Shown here: piece after piece, positions 18,152 through 25,982 of the stretch
How positions within the stretch are numbered: position 1 is the stretch's first letter
How the letters are laid out: each line of letters opens with the position of its first letter
From: Anaerolinea thermolimosa
Lineage (GTDB): Bacteria > Chloroflexota > Anaerolineae > Anaerolineales > Anaerolineaceae
Length of the DNA stretch: 64,000 bases
NCBI RefSeq assembly: GCF_001050195.2
Contig: NZ_DF967965.1
Span: 2,033,480-2,097,479 of the forward strand
Reading direction: 5' to 3'
Notes under the pieces: generated by a model
Database searches by the model: none
What the model was told of the DNA's origin: nothing
The model's input: the letters and a program-made list of their open reading frames with translations, nothing else
Translations under genes and position numbers: made by a program

Positions 18152-19647
18152 CGTTTTACGACCTCGATCCGAAAAGGCACCCAGGGCATTCTCGGCCACC
18201 AGGACGGGAATAAATACACTTCCGGAGGCTCAGCCAGTGAAAACATTGCCATGAGCCTGGATACTGCCTCGGTAGAAGGGTAGCCCACCAGTGCCTGAGC
18301 GGCAACACCGCCTGACCAGTCTGCCTCTGCCTTTCGATAAACCTGAGTTGTCCAGTGGATGGCGCCCTGAGCATCGATCTTGCTCCCCTCAGCAAAATGA
18401 AATTCCAGGGATTCTGGTAAAGGGTGAAAACCGGCCGGCAAACTGACGTTCAGCGCCGTTTGAGAAAGGGAGGATAAATCTGCTTTTCGGATGTACCATG
18501 CTGTAAACTCGGCCTGCAGATTAAGGCGCGCTTCACTGCCTGGCTGGCCGGGCTGGGGTTCTCGGGTTTCGCTCATTTTTTTACTCAGTTTCAGACTCCC
18601 CGGTACCAGAAGCTGATCAGACGTCAAAGATTTCAAAAGTTCTTCCATGGCAGCCGATCGAAGAGAGTTTTCCAGTGTCTGCTCCAGCTTCTGGTAATCT
18701 TGCTCAGCTGGAGAGGGAGACCATCGGTCTTCTCCTCCCTGAATCGGCTCCGGATTGTTCGCCAGCACGACCATTCCAAGCAATCCTTCCACCGCCAGTG
18801 TACTTCCGGCATCCAGATTGCCCTGCGAACCCGGTAAAAGCGCCCTCACGGGCACAGTGACGGTCTGCCCCACCCCTCCGGGAACAATCACCTGGCGGGT
18901 TGTCTCATACCTATTGGAGCCTTCAGCACCACCCAAAATGACGGTTCCCTGAGGAATTTCGACAGGCTGCACCCCAAGGTTGGATAAAACGACCTCACCG
19001 GTCGCCGATCGATCTGGTAAGGCCGTCTTTCCAGTGCTGGGGCTCTGTTCACCTCCCTCAACTACCACACTCACCGGGAAAGCCGGCAAACCGCCAGAAA
19101 GGTTAACAGATGGAAGGTCAGGGCTTGCCCAGACCGGTAAATCTAACTTTTGTTCTATTTGGAGGGGGGTAAGGACAACCTTCGCAGAAGGCAAAAAGAA
19201 GGCAACCAGAGAAAAAACCGCCAGTATACCCAAAACAAAGGATAGGATCCGTAGAAAGGGATAATCCATTTGCTTCGGGCGAAGAGAAGACCTCCAGGTG
19301 CGCAAATCGGTGGGAACCACACGCGGTCGCTGATTCAACCAGTTCCGCCTGCGTTGCCTGCGCGGACGCCGCCACGAACGGTTCTGCGCCTGCACCACTG
19401 ACCCAAACACCGGAATCCCCTCTTCCAGAGCAATCCGACGCACATCCTGATCCTGGGTCACCAACCCCAGTTGAGCCCCCAGCGAGCGGGCATGACGATG
19501 AAGCAGAAAAAGATCTACCTGCCGCTTCAGGACGCTTCCACGTTGAGGCCAGACGAGTAAAATCCGCGGTGCCTTGCTCCAGGCCATTTTATCGCGCACC
19601 GAAAGCACATCGTCATGACTATCCAGTTGAATGATGTGGGTTTTCAT
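18148..19647 (-). CDS. Membrane-anchored protein with baseplate-J/gp47-like region
   Basis: A 499-residue protein seen in Chloroflexota-type genomes. Residues 1-90 form a Rossmann-like alpha/beta module (ILLVWPQRG, LGAQLGLVTQD, GIPVFGS), then a very basic segment rich in Arg (about 95-130), one TM helix near 135-155, and a large beta-rich extracytoplasmic part. The segment with VVLSNLGVQPVEIPQGTVI and LPGSQGNLDAG resembles the baseplate-J fold. No phage genes are near, so a phage or contractile-injection role is not supported. It heads the operon with ruvX, mltG and ppgK; a link to cell-wall work is inference from that. Confidence 0.6.
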   Translation of the reverse strand: MKTHIIQLDSHDDVLSVRDKMAWSKAPRILLVWPQRGSVLKRQVDLFLLHRHARSLGAQLGLVTQDQDVRRIALEEGIPVFGSVVQAQNRSWRRPRRQRRRNWLNQRPRVVPTDLRTWRSSLRPKQMDYPFLRILSFVLGILAVFSLVAFFLPSAKVVLTPLQIEQKLDLPVWASPDLPSVNLSGGLPAFPVSVVVEGGEQSPSTGKTALPDRSATGEVVLSNLGVQPVEIPQGTVILGGAEGSNRYETTRQVIVPGGVGQTVTVPVRALLPGSQGNLDAGSTLAVEGLLGMVVLANNPEPIQGGEDRWSPSPAEQDYQKLEQTLENSLRSAAMEELLKSLTSDQLLVPGSLKLSKKMSETREPQPGQPGSEARLNLQAEFTAWYIRKADLSSLSQTALNVSLPAGFHPLPESLEFHFAEGSKIDAQGAIHWTTQVYRKAEADWSGGVAAQALVGYPSTEAVSRLMAMFSLAEPPEVYLFPSWWPRMPWVPFRIEVVKR

Positions 19648-19764
19648 ACCGTCTGAGTGAATTATACAACACCATCCTCTCAACCTGTGCGCCGATCAAA
19701 TTGACGCAGTCGCCCAATCCCAATACAATAAAGATGTTCTTTATCCTCAACATCGGGAGCCGGC

Positions 19765-21687
19765 ATGAAAATCTTCGTTCCTGGGCGCGTTTGCTTGCTT
19801 GGAGAACACTCCGACTGGGCGGGTGGTTACCGACGGATCAATGCGGACATTGAGAAAGGTTATGCCATCATCTGTGGCACCAACCAGGGCATCTACGCCG
19901 AAGTGGAGCCCCACCCCAACAAACTCATCCTTACTTCCACCACCCCTGAAGGTGAAGTCGTAGGCCCTTACGAAATTGCCATGGAACCTCAGGCGCTTCT
20001 GGAAGAAGCCCAACGGGGGGGATTCTGGAGTTATGTTGCCGGGGTAGCCTATCAGGTGTTGACGAATTACCATGTACGCGGGCTGGTCATGAACAACTAT
20101 AAAACAGACCTTCCCATTCGAAAGGGTCTTTCTTCGAGTGCGGCTATCTGCGTCCTGACTGCCCGGGCTTTTAATCGTATCTACGATTTAAAACTAACCA
20201 TCCGTGGCGAAATGGAACTGGCGTACATGGGTGAAATCACCACTCCTTCCCGTTGCGGGCGAATGGATCAGGGATGCGCCTATGGCAACCGTCCTGTCTT
20301 GATGACCTTTGATGGTGACCGCCTGGAGACCAAAGAACTCCGAGTGGATAAAGACATGTACTTCGTCCTGGTGGATTTGCTCTCCAAAAAAGACACGATG
20401 GAGATTCTCAACCGGCTGAACCGCTGTTACCCCTTTGCAGAAAACGAAGCCGAACAAAACGTCCAGCGCCTGCTTGGGCCCATCAATAAAGAAATTGTAT
20501 TTCGCGCGGTAGAAGCCCTGCAACGTTCAGATGCCCCCACCCTTGGAGCATTAATGCAACAAGCCCAGGAATATTTTGACCGGTATGCCACACCGGTGTG
20601 CCCGGAAGAGTTAACGGCTCCTGTCTTGCACCGGGTGCTTAATTATGCTCCACTTCAACCTCATATTTATGGCTGTAAAGGGGTTGGCTCGCAGGGAGAC
20701 GGCACCGCACAGTTTCTATGTCGGAGTGAAGCTGATCAGGAAGCCGTAGTACGTATTCTGGAAAAAGACCTGGGGCTACCCGCCATAAAACTCACGCTTA
20801 AAGCTGGCCCCAAGGTGCGCAAGGCAGTCATCCCGGCAGCCGGGTTTGGGACACGGTTATTCCCGGCAACCAAGGCCACCAAGAAAGAACTGTTCCCCAT
20901 CATCGACCGCGATGGAATCGCCAAACCTGCGATCCTGTTGATTGTAGAGGAAGCCCTGGAAGCAGGTATCGAAGAAGTCTATATCATCGTCCAGCGTGAC
21001 GACCTCAATGATTTTCGGAATTTTTTCAACGCCCAAATATCCATCGAGAACTTCAATAAACTCCCCCCGCATTTTCAAGAATACGCCCGCCGATTACTCC
21101 AGATTGGTCAGCAGGTTTCCTTTATCGTTCAGGAGAATCAAGAAGGTTTTGGGCACGCGGTGTACACCACCCGTGAACAAATCGGCGATGAACCCTTCCT
21201 GCTCATGCTTGGCGACCACATTTACCGCTCCAATGGGGCTGTTTCCTGTGCTCGCCAGTTGATCGATTGCTACAATCAGCATGGGTTGAGTGTGGTTGGC
21301 CTCAAACGCACCCCCGAGGCAGACATCAGCAGCTTCGGGGTGGTCAATGGCGTCTGGTTGGACGAACAGCGTGTGATGAACATCACCGAGTTCGCCGAAA
21401 AACCCACCCTCGATTACGCCCGCACCAATTTACACCCCCCTCGTCTTCCTGAGGGAGAATATCTCACAGTTTTCGGCCAGTACATCATCAAACCAGAAGT
21501 CTTTGATATTCTGGAAACCAATATCCGCAATAACTTGCGCGAGCGGGGAGAGTTTCAACTCACTTCGGCCCTCGACCGCCTCCGCCAGACCGACGGCTTC
21601 CTTGGTTTGGTGATCGATGGACGCCGCTTCGATATCGGGATACCCGAGCATTACCTCGAGACCCTGCAGGAATTCGCCCGCCCATGA
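19765..21687 (+). CDS. Fusion: GHMP sugar kinase + UTP-glucose-1-phosphate uridylyltransferase-like
   Basis: A 640-residue bifunctional protein. Residues 1-350 are a galactokinase-like GHMP kinase: LGEHSDWAGG, the glycine-serine loop KGLSSSAA and GRMDQG with the likely catalytic Asp. Residues from about 352 are a full-length GalU-type nucleotidyltransferase: IPAAGFGTRLFPATKATKKE, LMLGDH and FAEKP. Together they could turn a free sugar into sugar-1-phosphate and then UDP-sugar. The sugar is unknown; galactose or glucuronate are candidates. GGGAG lies 7 bases before the ATG. Its 3' end overlaps the convergent pseudouridine synthase frame by 128 bases. Confidence 0.82.
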   Translation: MKIFVPGRVCLLGEHSDWAGGYRRINADIEKGYAIICGTNQGIYAEVEPHPNKLILTSTTPEGEVVGPYEIAMEPQALLEEAQRGGFWSYVAGVAYQVLTNYHVRGLVMNNYKTDLPIRKGLSSSAAICVLTARAFNRIYDLKLTIRGEMELAYMGEITTPSRCGRMDQGCAYGNRPVLMTFDGDRLETKELRVDKDMYFVLVDLLSKKDTMEILNRLNRCYPFAENEAEQNVQRLLGPINKEIVFRAVEALQRSDAPTLGALMQQAQEYFDRYATPVCPEELTAPVLHRVLNYAPLQPHIYGCKGVGSQGDGTAQFLCRSEADQEAVVRILEKDLGLPAIKLTLKAGPKVRKAVIPAAGFGTRLFPATKATKKELFPIIDRDGIAKPAILLIVEEALEAGIEEVYIIVQRDDLNDFRNFFNAQISIENFNKLPPHFQEYARRLLQIGQQVSFIVQENQEGFGHAVYTTREQIGDEPFLLMLGDHIYRSNGAVSCARQLIDCYNQHGLSVVGLKRTPEADISSFGVVNGVWLDEQRVMNITEFAEKPTLDYARTNLHPPRLPEGEYLTVFGQYIIKPEVFDILETNIRNNLRERGEFQLTSALDRLRQTDGFLGLVIDGRRFDIGIPEHYLETLQEFARP

Positions 21688-22258
21688 TTCTTAACGAGGT
21701 GCGGAGAGCGTTCACTTCATCTGGCGCAAGCTCACGCCATTCTCCAGGGCGGAGTTCTCCAAGGTGAATATCGCCGATGGCTACCCGCACCAGCCTCAGG
21801 GTCGGGTACCCCACCGCCGCCGTCATGTGGCGTATCTGCCTTTTTCGCCCTTCGGTTAGCACCAGGCGCAGCCAGGTCGTTGGCCCATGAGGAGTAACGG
21901 CCTTCGGGCGCTCGGGTAATTCCGGCTCCGGAATGACCATCACCCGGCAACGCCGGGTTGGTTTCCCTTTAACCATCACCCCGGTCATCAGGCGGCCAAG
22001 CGCCTCGTCAGTCACCTCCCCCTCTACCTGTACCAGATAGGTCTTCGGATGTTCATAACGGGGATCAGTAAGCCGATGGATAAGATCACCATCGTCGCTT
22101 AAAAAAAGCAGTCCTTCACTGTCCATATCCAGCCGCCCGGCAGGGTATACACCTGGCACGGGAATATACTCTTTAAGGGTTGGATGGCCCTCTGAATCGG
22201 TAAACGCCGACACCACTCCATAAGGCTTGTAAAAGATGAGATAACGAAAAGCTGACAT
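21560..22258 (-). CDS. RluE/RsuA-type rRNA pseudouridine synthase
   Basis: Isomerises uridine in rRNA. Core motifs: LIFYKPYGVVSAF, the catalytic AGRLDMDSEGLLFLSDDG (Asp about residue 44), KTYLVQVEG and EGRKRQIRHMTAAVG. There is no N-terminal S4 domain, as in RluE. Start at ATG 22258. The family normally ends soon after the RELAPDEV segment, but here the frame runs on for about 40 basic, low-complexity residues into the antisense of the GHMP-GalU gene. A one-base indel near the convergent gene end would place a stop at the expected position. Confidence 0.85.
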   Translation of the reverse strand: MSAFRYLIFYKPYGVVSAFTDSEGHPTLKEYIPVPGVYPAGRLDMDSEGLLFLSDDGDLIHRLTDPRYEHPKTYLVQVEGEVTDEALGRLMTGVMVKGKPTRRCRVMVIPEPELPERPKAVTPHGPTTWLRLVLTEGRKRQIRHMTAAVGYPTLRLVRVAIGDIHLGELRPGEWRELAPDEVNALRTSLRIMGGRIPAGSRGNARVSRYRSGVHRSPNQGSRRSGGGGRGPK

Positions 22259-22318
22259 TGAAACAACCCCGGGGTTTAATCTCTTACACAATTTTAACCG
22301 ATGCGTTAGCATCTCCGC

Positions 22319-22324
22319 TATAAT
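22319..22324 (+). promoter_or_regulatory. -10 box for the lipoprotein gene
   Basis: TATAAT 32 bases before the ATG at 22356. An in-frame ATG at 22323 lies inside this box, which argues against it as the start. Confidence 0.5.
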
Positions 22325-22355
22325 GGGAGTAGAAAGGTCAAGATACCATCAGCCT

Positions 22356-23198
22356 ATGATCCACACGCCCAGGAATAAAAACCTTCTTCTCATCCTCACC
22401 GCGCTTCTTCTGGCGGGTTGTAACCTGCCAACCCGGCCCATGGTTACCCCTACCCCCACAGTCGATCTGGTGAGCACTCAAATTGCCAATCTTCTGGCAA
22501 CCCGGGAAAGCAGTACCCAAAACGCCCCCTCTGCCACCGAAACGCCTTCTCCAATGCCGTCTGTCACACCTGAAGCCACCCCAACATTTCCACCTGTGCC
22601 CACACCCACTACCAATCCTTCTGACCCGGCATTAACGCTTGGAGACCCAACCTGGAAAGACACCCTCGACACAGCGAAAAATTTTTACCTCTTCGAAAAT
22701 GACCAGACCAAAGTAGAAGCCGAGGATGGCACTCTGGCACTTACAGGACGAAATGCCAACGGCTGGCTGGGCTGGTCTCTGACCTATGCCCAAAACCCCT
22801 CGAATTTTTACCTTGAGGCCACATTCCGTACGCGCTCATGCGCAGGCTCTGACCTGTATGGGGTGGTTTTTCGCGCCAGCAAAGAGAATGCCGGGTATTT
22901 CTTCGGCGTTACCTGCGATGGCCGTTATAACCTGACCTATCGTGATCTTGACCATGATATTCAAAATGAATTGATATCGTTGAAAGCCACTTCTTCCATC
23001 CAGGCTAGGTCAGATCAAATCAACCGGCTGGGCGTATTTGCACAGGGAGATAAAATAAGCCTGTACATCAATGGCTCCCTGATCGATGAAGTCACGGATT
23101 CTACCCGGTCTTCCGGTTATTTTGGCGCTTTCGTCGCCGCAAACCAAACCGCGGGGTTCCGGGTAGACCTGGACCAAATAAAACTCTGGAAACGGTGA
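22356..23198 (+). CDS. Predicted lipoprotein with Thr-Pro linker and LamG-like domain
   Basis: A 280-residue exported lipoprotein. The signal peptide ends in a lipobox LLAGC (Cys about 22). Residues 25-95 are a disordered Pro/Thr-rich linker, and 100-280 form a beta-sandwich concanavalin/LamG-like domain (GWLGWSLTY, YGVVFRASKENAGYFFGV, DQIKLWK at the end), often a carbohydrate- or surface-binding fold. Ligand unknown. Start at ATG 22356, since the earlier ATG is inside a -10 box. It is followed after 3 bases by a DnaQ-like exonuclease gene, probably cotranscribed. Confidence 0.7.
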   Translation: MIHTPRNKNLLLILTALLLAGCNLPTRPMVTPTPTVDLVSTQIANLLATRESSTQNAPSATETPSPMPSVTPEATPTFPPVPTPTTNPSDPALTLGDPTWKDTLDTAKNFYLFENDQTKVEAEDGTLALTGRNANGWLGWSLTYAQNPSNFYLEATFRTRSCAGSDLYGVVFRASKENAGYFFGVTCDGRYNLTYRDLDHDIQNELISLKATSSIQARSDQINRLGVFAQGDKISLYINGSLIDEVTDSTRSSGYFGAFVAANQTAGFRVDLDQIKLWKR

Positions 23199-23201
23199 GT
23201 T

Positions 23202-23783
23202 ATGAACACCCCAATCACCCAAACCCTTCAACAACGCGCAATCGAAACCGCCCGCATCATTCTGGCCGAAAAACCGGTTTACCTTGATACCGAAACTACC
23301 GGCCTGGGGCCTGAGGCTGAAATTCTTGAGATTTCTATTATTGATGATGATGGAGCAGTTTTATTCGAATCCCTGGTCAGGCCAGCAGGCTCCATCCCCG
23401 CCGATGTTACTCGCATTCATGGGATTAAAGATGTGGATGTTCAAACCGCACGTTCCTGGCCGGCTATCTGGCCAGAGGTACGCTCCATCCTCTTTGGCCG
23501 ACTCATCGTAATCTATAATGCGGAATTTGACCTGAGAATGATGGCTCAATCTCATGCGCGTTATCGTCTGCCATGGAAAGAACGCTTCAGAACCTTCGAT
23601 TTGCTCAAGCTTTACGCGGAATACCGTGGAGAATGGGACCCAAGGCGTCAGTCTTACCGTTACCACTCTCTCGATGCAGCCGGAAAACAGTGCGGCATCG
23701 TCTTGCCTAACGCTCACCGTGCTACAGCCGACACTCTGCTCACCCGTGCCTTGCTTCACTACATTGCCGGCGTTCCGTACTGA
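23202..23783 (+). CDS. DnaQ-like 3'-5' exonuclease (DEDDh)
   Basis: A 193-residue stand-alone exonuclease. Exo I YLDTETTGL (Asp and Glu near residues 28 and 30), Exo II NAEFDLRM and Exo III HRATADT are all present, so all DEDDh catalytic residues are kept. No polymerase or helicase domain is attached. Proofreading, RNA trimming or nucleotide-overhang removal are all possible. It starts 3 bases after the lipoprotein stop, and an 8-bp hairpin overlaps its stop codon. Confidence 0.82.
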   Translation: MNTPITQTLQQRAIETARIILAEKPVYLDTETTGLGPEAEILEISIIDDDGAVLFESLVRPAGSIPADVTRIHGIKDVDVQTARSWPAIWPEVRSILFGRLIVIYNAEFDLRMMAQSHARYRLPWKERFRTFDLLKLYAEYRGEWDPRRQSYRYHSLDAAGKQCGIVLPNAHRATADTLLTRALLHYIAGVPY

Positions 23784-23839
23784 AAACCGCCCGATCAGTT
23801 TTCAGATTCCTCTTTTACAGGTGATCCTTTTTAGAGGTA

Positions 23840-24763
23840 ATGATGAACAGAATACCATCTTCAGAAATAACCCCGGAATCGATCTATCTTTCCCGCCGCC
23901 GATGGATGCGCGAGGCGATCCTGGCGGCAGGAGCACTGGCCCTGGCAGCCTGCTCCCCCGCCTCGCTATCTGGAGAGGAGGCTTCTTCTCCTCCAGCCAC
24001 TCCTCTTCCTGATACACCTAATACCTACGAACAAATCACGGGGTACAACAATTACTATGAATTTTCGACCGATAAAGAAGCCGTGGCCGGACTGGCCGCG
24101 GGGTTGATCACCTCTCCCTGGCAGGTCTATGTGGGCGGGCTGGTAAATAAACCCGGCACCTACGACCTCGATCTACTTCGCCGCAAATTCACCATTGAAG
24201 AGCGTATTTACCGCCTGAGGTGTGTAGAAGGGTGGTCTATGGTGATTCCGTGGAACGGTTTTCCACTCGCCAAACTCCTCGCGGAAGTAGAACCCACCTC
24301 CGATGCGAAATATGTCAAATTCACCACCCTTTACGACCCATCACAGATGCCCGAACAGAACTCTCCCTTTTACCCCTGGCCCTACGTTGAAGGTCTACGC
24401 CTGGATGAGGCCATGCACCCTTTAACCCTTCTGGCTACCGGTCTTTATGGTAAAGATTTACCTCCGCAAAATGGCGCCCCACTCAGGCTGGTTGTTCCAT
24501 GGAAATACGGTTTTAAAAGCATTAAAGCCATTGTGAAAATTGAGCTGGTGGTTAATCAGCCCACCAGCCTGTGGATGGAAATCGCTCCGAATGAATACGG
24601 TTTTTATGCCAATGTTAACCCTGATGTTCCTCACCCGCGATGGTCACAATCCAGTGAACGGCGCATTGGCGAGCTGGGGCGTCGCCCCACCCTGAAATTC
24701 AATGGGTACGCTGACGAAGTTGCCTCTCTTTATACGGGAATGGATCTCCGCAAAAATTACTGA
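23840..24763 (+). CDS. MsrP/YedY-like molybdopterin oxidoreductase, Tat-exported
   Basis: Sulfite-oxidase-fold Mo enzyme, probably a methionine-sulfoxide reductase of the periplasm-equivalent space. The N terminus has a Tat motif (SRRRWM) followed by a hydrophobic stretch ending AACS, possibly a Tat lipoprotein. [14 protein letters not shown] supplies the Mo-ligand Cys at about 128; [11 protein letters not shown] near the end is typical. Two adjacent ATGs (23840, 23843) follow AGAGG; the second has better spacing. No msrQ heme subunit is adjacent. Molybdopterin genes moaC and moaDE lie 8 kb downstream. Confidence 0.85.
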   Translation: MMNRIPSSEITPESIYLSRRRWMREAILAAGALALAACSPASLSGEEASSPPATPLPDTPNTYEQITGYNNYYEFSTDKEAVAGLAAGLITSPWQVYVGGLVNKPGTYDLDLLRRKFTIEERIYRLRCVEGWSMVIPWNGFPLAKLLAEVEPTSDAKYVKFTTLYDPSQMPEQNSPFYPWPYVEGLRLDEAMHPLTLLATGLYGKDLPPQNGAPLRLVVPWKYGFKSIKAIVKIELVVNQPTSLWMEIAPNEYGFYANVNPDVPHPRWSQSSERRIGELGRRPTLKFNGYADEVASLYTGMDLRKNY

Positions 24764-24768
24764 AAGGC

Positions 24769-24797
24769 TGTTCAAAACCAGGGCTCTCAGGTATAAT
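24769..24797 (+). promoter_or_regulatory. Promoter of the rpsF operon
   Basis: TATAAT at 24792-24797 with a weak TGTTCA at 24769-24774, 17-base spacer. The leader to the rpsF ATG is about 80 bases. Confidence 0.55.
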
Positions 24798-24830
24798 AGC
24801 CCCCTGTAAACCACGTTGTTACTTTCCACT

Positions 24831-24856
24831 CCTGTAACGCCAACGGCGAAAACAGG
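24831..24856 (+). promoter_or_regulatory. Hairpin in the rpsF leader
   Basis: Nested stem: CCTGT (24831-24835) with ACAGG (24852-24856), and CGCC (24838-24841) with GGCG (24845-24848). It lies 15 bases before the AAGGAGG ribosome site. A position in the rpsF leader would fit autoregulation by S6:S18, but I cannot match the known consensus by eye. Confidence 0.3.
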
Positions 24857-24885
24857 GGCAAACCCAGGGAAAGGAGGATCCAGTT

Positions 24886-25167
24886 ATGCGTAACTACGAG
24901 GTTGTCTTCATTGTCCATCCCGACCTGGATGAGACGGCTCTTACCGCGCTCATCGATAAGGTTAAAGGGTGGATTACTGAAGCTGGTGGATCGGTGGAAA
25001 AAGCCGACGTCTGGGGAAAACGCCGCATGGCCTATCCCATCCGCAAACAGCGAGATGGCCAGTACGTCTATTTTGAAACCAGCATGCCCCCTGCCTTCAG
25101 CAATGAGCTCGACCGCAATCTGCGGCTGACCGAGCCCGTGCTGCGCTACATGATCATTGCAAAGTAG
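24886..25167 (+). CDS. rpsF: 30S ribosomal protein bS6
   Basis: Small-subunit protein that binds the central domain of 16S rRNA together with bS18. The 93 residues begin MRNYEVVFIVHPDLDE and contain WGKRRMAYPIRKQRDGQYVYF, both typical. AAGGAGG lies 8 bases before the ATG. It is the first gene of the conserved rpsF-ssb-rpsR operon; rplI does not follow here. Confidence 0.97.
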   Translation: MRNYEVVFIVHPDLDETALTALIDKVKGWITEAGGSVEKADVWGKRRMAYPIRKQRDGQYVYFETSMPPAFSNELDRNLRLTEPVLRYMIIAK

Positions 25168-25216
25168 TCAGCCATTTCTATTCATCTGTGTCGTCGGATC
25201 GAAACGAGGGAATGAT

Positions 25217-25624
25217 ATGAGCCGCGGATTGAATAAGGTCATGATCATTGGTCATCTGGGGCGTGATCCTGAAATGCGCTATACCCCTTCCGGAAAACCA
25301 GTGACAACTTTTACCGTCGCCACCTCACGAAGCTGGAATTCAACCGACGGAGAGCGGCATATTGAAACCGAATGGTTTAACGTCGTCGCCTGGGGCAACC
25401 TGGCTGAGATCTGCAAGCAATACCTCACCAAAGGTCAGCAGGTATATGTTGAGGGGCGCTTACAGACTCGCCGCTGGGAAGACAGTGAAGGAGTCAGGCA
25501 CACCTCGGTGGAGATTGTCGCCAGCGAGATGATGGTTCTCGGTGATCGCCGGGATAATTCCTCAACCCAGGCTGGAGAAGTTCCCGACACAGAGAATGAA
25601 TTCGATGACGAATATCCCTTCTAG
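25217..25624 (+). CDS. ssb: Single-stranded DNA-binding protein
   Basis: Binds ssDNA during replication, repair and recombination. OB-fold features: [22 protein letters not shown] near the N terminus, then [13 protein letters not shown] and [13 protein letters not shown]. The short acidic tail ends DDEYPF, the partner-binding tip that is often DDDIPF. The ATG at 25217 has GAGGG 6 bases upstream. At 135 residues it is slightly short, with a compact linker. Middle gene of the rpsF-ssb-rpsR operon. Confidence 0.95.
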   Translation: MSRGLNKVMIIGHLGRDPEMRYTPSGKPVTTFTVATSRSWNSTDGERHIETEWFNVVAWGNLAEICKQYLTKGQQVYVEGRLQTRRWEDSEGVRHTSVEIVASEMMVLGDRRDNSSTQAGEVPDTENEFDDEYPF

Positions 25625-25638
25625 TTGGAGTAAGACCT

Positions 25639-25908
25639 ATGAGTGACGATACCATGATGGAGAACGAGCAACCAACGCTACGGCGCTACGTCTCCAGACC
25701 CAAAATTTGCCAGTTTTGCGTAGACAAAAATATCCTCATCGACTATAAACAGGTGGATATGCTCCGCCGGTTTATCACCGAGGAAGGAAAAATCCGTCCG
25801 CGTCGTCAGACCGGCACCTGCGCCAAACATCAACGTGCACTGGCAGTCGCCATCAAACGTGCCCGCCATCTGGCTTTCCTGCCTTTTGTGGGCGGCGATC
25901 TCGACTGA
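25639..25908 (+). CDS. rpsR: 30S ribosomal protein bS18, zinc-binding form
   Basis: Partner of bS6 on the 30S platform. [13 protein letters not shown] and [13 protein letters not shown] are diagnostic. Cys24, Cys27, Cys61 and His64 (CxxC...CxxH) would form a zinc site, as in cysteine-positive S18 paralogues. At 89 residues it is of normal length. The preceding TTGGAG serves as ribosome site. A strong terminator follows 17 bases after the stop. Confidence 0.95.
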   Translation: MSDDTMMENEQPTLRRYVSRPKICQFCVDKNILIDYKQVDMLRRFITEEGKIRPRRQTGTCAKHQRALAVAIKRARHLAFLPFVGGDLD

Positions 25909-25925
25909 TTTTTCGCGCCATCCAG

Positions 25926-25969
25926 AGGGGCATGGGCACACGCCGGCCCTTGCCCCTTTCTTTTTTTTC
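25926..25969 (+). terminator. Terminator after rpsR, inside the leader of the parvulin gene
   Basis: Stem AGGGGCA (25926-25932) with TGCCCCT (25951-25957), inner GGGC/GCCC pairing, then a T-rich run to 25968. It ends only about 14 bases before the next ATG, so the parvulin gene either depends on read-through or has a promoter overlapping this hairpin. Confidence 0.7.
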
Positions 25970-25982
25970 CGAGAGGTCGTCC

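Noticed and set aside
18148-19647. Baseplate-J similarity as evidence of a prophage or contractile injection system
   Set aside because: Neighbours are housekeeping genes (ruvX, mltG, ppgK), a TM anchor is present, and no other phage or tail gene is in the window.
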